DNA from: Aquimarina amphilecti
GTDB lineage: Bacteria > Bacteroidota > Bacteroidia > Flavobacteriales > Flavobacteriaceae
Assembly (NCBI RefSeq): GCF_900109375.1
Contig: NZ_FOAB01000007.1
Location: 248,001-312,000, forward strand
Length of the DNA: 64,000 nt
Direction: 5' to 3'
In this document: positions 62,161 to 64,000 of the stretch, one piece after another
How positions within the stretch are numbered: position 1 is the first letter of the stretch
Layout: each line of letters opens with the position of its first letter
Program-made: the position numbers and the translations under genes
Notes under the pieces: generated by a model
What the model saw: only the letters and a program-made list of their open reading frames with translations
Told to the model about the DNA's origin: nothing
Database searches by the model: none

Positions 62161-64000
62161 ATGAAAAATCTTCACGAATTTTGGCGTTTTAAAAAACATA
62201 ATTCACACGTTTTACCTTATAAAAAACAATCAAAAAAAAAGAGGTTAAAAGAATTATTCCTTATTTTCTTTCTTTTTTCCACTCACATTTTCGCTACAGA
62301 ATACACGGTTAATTCAATAGAAAGTTTTAATAACTTGAATTTGTTACCAGGTGATGTGGTTATATGGGAAAATGGTACTTACAGCGAGGACGAAAGACTC
62401 GTATTCAATGCCAACGGGACCTCATCAAACCCTATTATCTTAAAAGCCCAAACTCCTGGGGGTGTAGTTTTTAATAATGGGCTACAAATGAATATTGCAG
62501 GAAACCATCTAATAGTCGAAGGGTTTCATTGGAAAGGAGGCTATGGCGCTAGTAATTTTATCCAATTTAGAAATGGGACTACCTACGCGCAAAATTCAAC
62601 AATTCAGAATTGTGTAATTGATGGTTTAGGAGTTGAACCTGGAGATGCTGCAGAGGCTGAACAGGATGGTGCAATTGTGAAACATCGATGGATTGTATTA
62701 TATGGAAATAATAACAATGTATTAAATTGTTCTTTTTTGAATAAATCTACTGCCGGAGCCTTAGTTTTGGTTGAATTAGAATACAATGCAGAAGATAACC
62801 GATGCGCCATTGTTGGACACACTATAAACAACAATTATTTCTATAAATACGAAAAAATGGATCCTTCACTATCAAACTCTGGTGATAGCGAAACAATCCG
62901 AGTAGGAACTAGTGAATTTCAAAACGTAGATTGTAGAACAACAGTTAGCAATAATTATTTTGTTGAAGCCGACGGAGAAAATGAAATTATAACTAATAAA
63001 AGTGACAATAATGTATATCAAAATAACACTTTTAGAAGATGTAGAGGATCATTAACTCTACGCCACGGTTCTGGTGCAACCGTCGAAGGGAATTATTTTT
63101 TAGGAGAAAACGTTGATGGAACGGGAGGAATTCGAATAGTAGATAGTGATCATACAATAAGTAATAATTACATTCAAGATTGTATCACCGTTATTAATCA
63201 AGCAAAATGGAATAACGGGATTACATTTATGGGAGGTTCTACCAATTCTCAAGATAATTGCACTTCTGCAAGTGTTTCTAATGGCTATCAAGAATCAGAG
63301 GACATTACCGTTTCAAACAATACTTTAATTAATACCAATGCTCCATTATTCTTTAACGGAGATAAAGGTACTAATAACAACACTGGTAACGTTTCTGATA
63401 ATGTTATTTTCTTTTCGAGTAATTCATCCAATATCACTAATGTTATTACAGAAGATGATAATGGAGATTTCTCAGATATTGGATCATCATTATCTTATTC
63501 AGGAAATATATATGATAATACAAATTTAGGCGAAACAATAAGTGGTTTCTCTTCAACAAATTTAACAACAACGACTAATGGCGAAATCTTCGATATTTCG
63601 GGGACTACTGCGGGGGCTAACATTTCTCAATCTCCTTACTCTGATAGCGATGTAGCTATAATCGTTGGAGCCTGTTTCGTTAATTATATTGGGAATTCTT
63701 TGAATTCTTGCAGTAATACACCTCCAACAGACATATTAAACGTATCCACTCTTAGTGATTTTAGCGCAAGCGCAAGCAGTAAAACACTGAACATTACATC
63801 TAATGTAAACTGGGCTGTATCAGATAATAGCTCATGGATTTCAGTAAATCCTACATCCGGAGTTAATAATGGTAATACAATTATTACAGTCACTGCTAAT
63901 ACACAAACCTCAACAAGAACTGGTATCATAACGATAACTGGAGGTTCGATAACCAGAACAATCGATATCACTCAATTAGGCATTACACAGGATATTTCAG
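62161..64000 (+). CDS. Polysaccharide lyase family 6-like protein with BACON domain (3' end outside window)
   Basis: An open frame from ATG 62161 to the end of the window (>613 residues, no stop). A long, lysine-rich N-terminus precedes the signal core (LKELFLIFFLFSTHIFA). The body is a right-handed parallel beta-helix of the PL6 type (alginate lyase/chondroitinase B): SIESFNNLNLLPGDVVIWENGTY, DNRCAIVGHTINNNYF, then NEIITNKSDNNVYQNNTF and GSLTLRHGSGATVEGNYFLG. K280 and R301 sit in the NKS and LRHG positions, 21 residues apart, like the catalytic Lys/Arg of chondroitinase B. Residues ~525-605 form a BACON domain (VNWAVSDNSSWISVNPTSG). It should be secreted and cut alginate or a similar uronate polymer. 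Confidence 0.9.
   Translation, partial: MKNLHEFWRFKKHNSHVLPYKKQSKKKRLKELFLIFFLFSTHIFATEYTVNSIESFNNLNLLPGDVVIWENGTYSEDERLVFNANGTSSNPIILKAQTPGGVVFNNGLQMNIAGNHLIVEGFHWKGGYGASNFIQFRNGTTYAQNSTIQNCVIDGLGVEPGDAAEAEQDGAIVKHRWIVLYGNNNNVLNCSFLNKSTAGALVLVELEYNAEDNRCAIVGHTINNNYFYKYEKMDPSLSNSGDSETIRVGTSEFQNVDCRTTVSNNYFVEADGENEIITNKSDNNVYQNNTFRRCRGSLTLRHGSGATVEGNYFLGENVDGTGGIRIVDSDHTISNNYIQDCITVINQAKWNNGITFMGGSTNSQDNCTSASVSNGYQESEDITVSNNTLINTNAPLFFNGDKGTNNNTGNVSDNVIFFSSNSSNITNVITEDDNGDFSDIGSSLSYSGNIYDNTNLGETISGFSSTNLTTTTNGEIFDISGTTAGANISQSPYSDSDVAIIVGACFVNYIGNSLNSCSNTPPTDILNVSTLSDFSASASSKTLNITSNVNWAVSDNSSWISVNPTSGVNNGNTIITVTANTQTSTRTGIITITGGSITRTIDITQLGITQDIS

Noticed and set aside
1..64000. CRISPR arrays, tRNA or rRNA genes, IS elements
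   Set aside because: No spaced direct repeats, cloverleaf-like or ribosomal RNA sequence, or transposase was found on reading both strands, though small tRNAs could be missed by eye.

Overview
The window looks like chromosome of a marine flavobacterium (Bacteroidota, Flavobacteriaceae; Aquimarina-like is my guess). The reasons are low GC, lipoproteins with flavobacterial lipoboxes, promoters matching the Bacteroidota pattern TTG-N19-22-TAnnTTTG, a type IX secretion (T9SS) tail on a peptidase, a purK-purE pair facing a fused hpt-adk gene, and a PL6-type polysaccharide lyase with a BACON domain. No rRNA, tRNA, CRISPR array, transposase or recombinase gene was seen.

Layout. (1) 1-8.9 kb: the end of an alpha-2-macroglobulin-like gene, then single-copy genes (lipoproteins, serine hydrolase with AraC regulator, methyltransferase, cytochrome b561, cupin). 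(2) 9.0-29.8 kb: about 20 genes, all on the + strand, separated by long imperfect palindromes (about 60-200 bp). The palindromes have conserved interiors. Their outer ends behave like the R''/R' sites of integron attC: the 5' boundary of a cassette is the reverse complement of its 3' boundary, with three perfect 8-9 bp pairs. Cargo includes a complete Hachiman anti-phage pair (hamA-hamB), a DUF6090-like membrane protein, two propeller lipoproteins (one frameshifted), an AraC/VOC pair, a sterol-desaturase-like hydroxylase, a DUF998 protein and several secreted orphans. No integrase is in the window, so this resembles an integrase-less cassette cluster (CALIN-like), with elements longer than classical attC. 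A LytTR regulator/CPBP protease pair and one orphan secreted gene sit at 24.7-27.2 kb within it. (3) 29.8-38.9 kb: envelope and metabolic genes (carboxypeptidase-regulatory-domain protein, transglutaminase-like protein, aspartyl protease, PhyH dioxygenase, fasciclin lipoprotein, M20 hydrolase, arylesterase) and a Crp/AhpD-like/DoxX-like redox group. (4) 38.9-46 kb: a decayed acetyltransferase gene, obgE, an hpt-adk fusion, purK, purE, two tandem homologous small RNAs on the minus strand, and an M3 oligopeptidase. (5) 46-53 kb: a T9SS-exported M28 aminopeptidase, then a GbsR/MarR regulator whose palindromic operator recurs before a seven-gene membrane/methyltransferase/epimerase/SRPBCC operon. 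(6) 53-64 kb: an ECF sigma factor with two tandem small putative anti-sigma proteins (one with a broken zinc motif), a UbiA-like membrane protein, gcvP, an alpha/beta hydrolase, an exonuclease-GIY-YIG fusion, DUF3010, and the 5' part of a PL6 lyase behind a GntR-type palindrome.

How the parts work together. The cassette region is accessory: independent cargo with shared boundaries, in one orientation, with phage defence as its clearest function. The flanks hold house-keeping genes (purine supply, glycine cleavage, ribosome assembly GTPase) plus locally regulated stress and polysaccharide-use genes. The most notable items are the cassette array with its Hachiman cargo, the twin small RNAs beside purE, the hpt-adk fusion and the paired GbsR operators.
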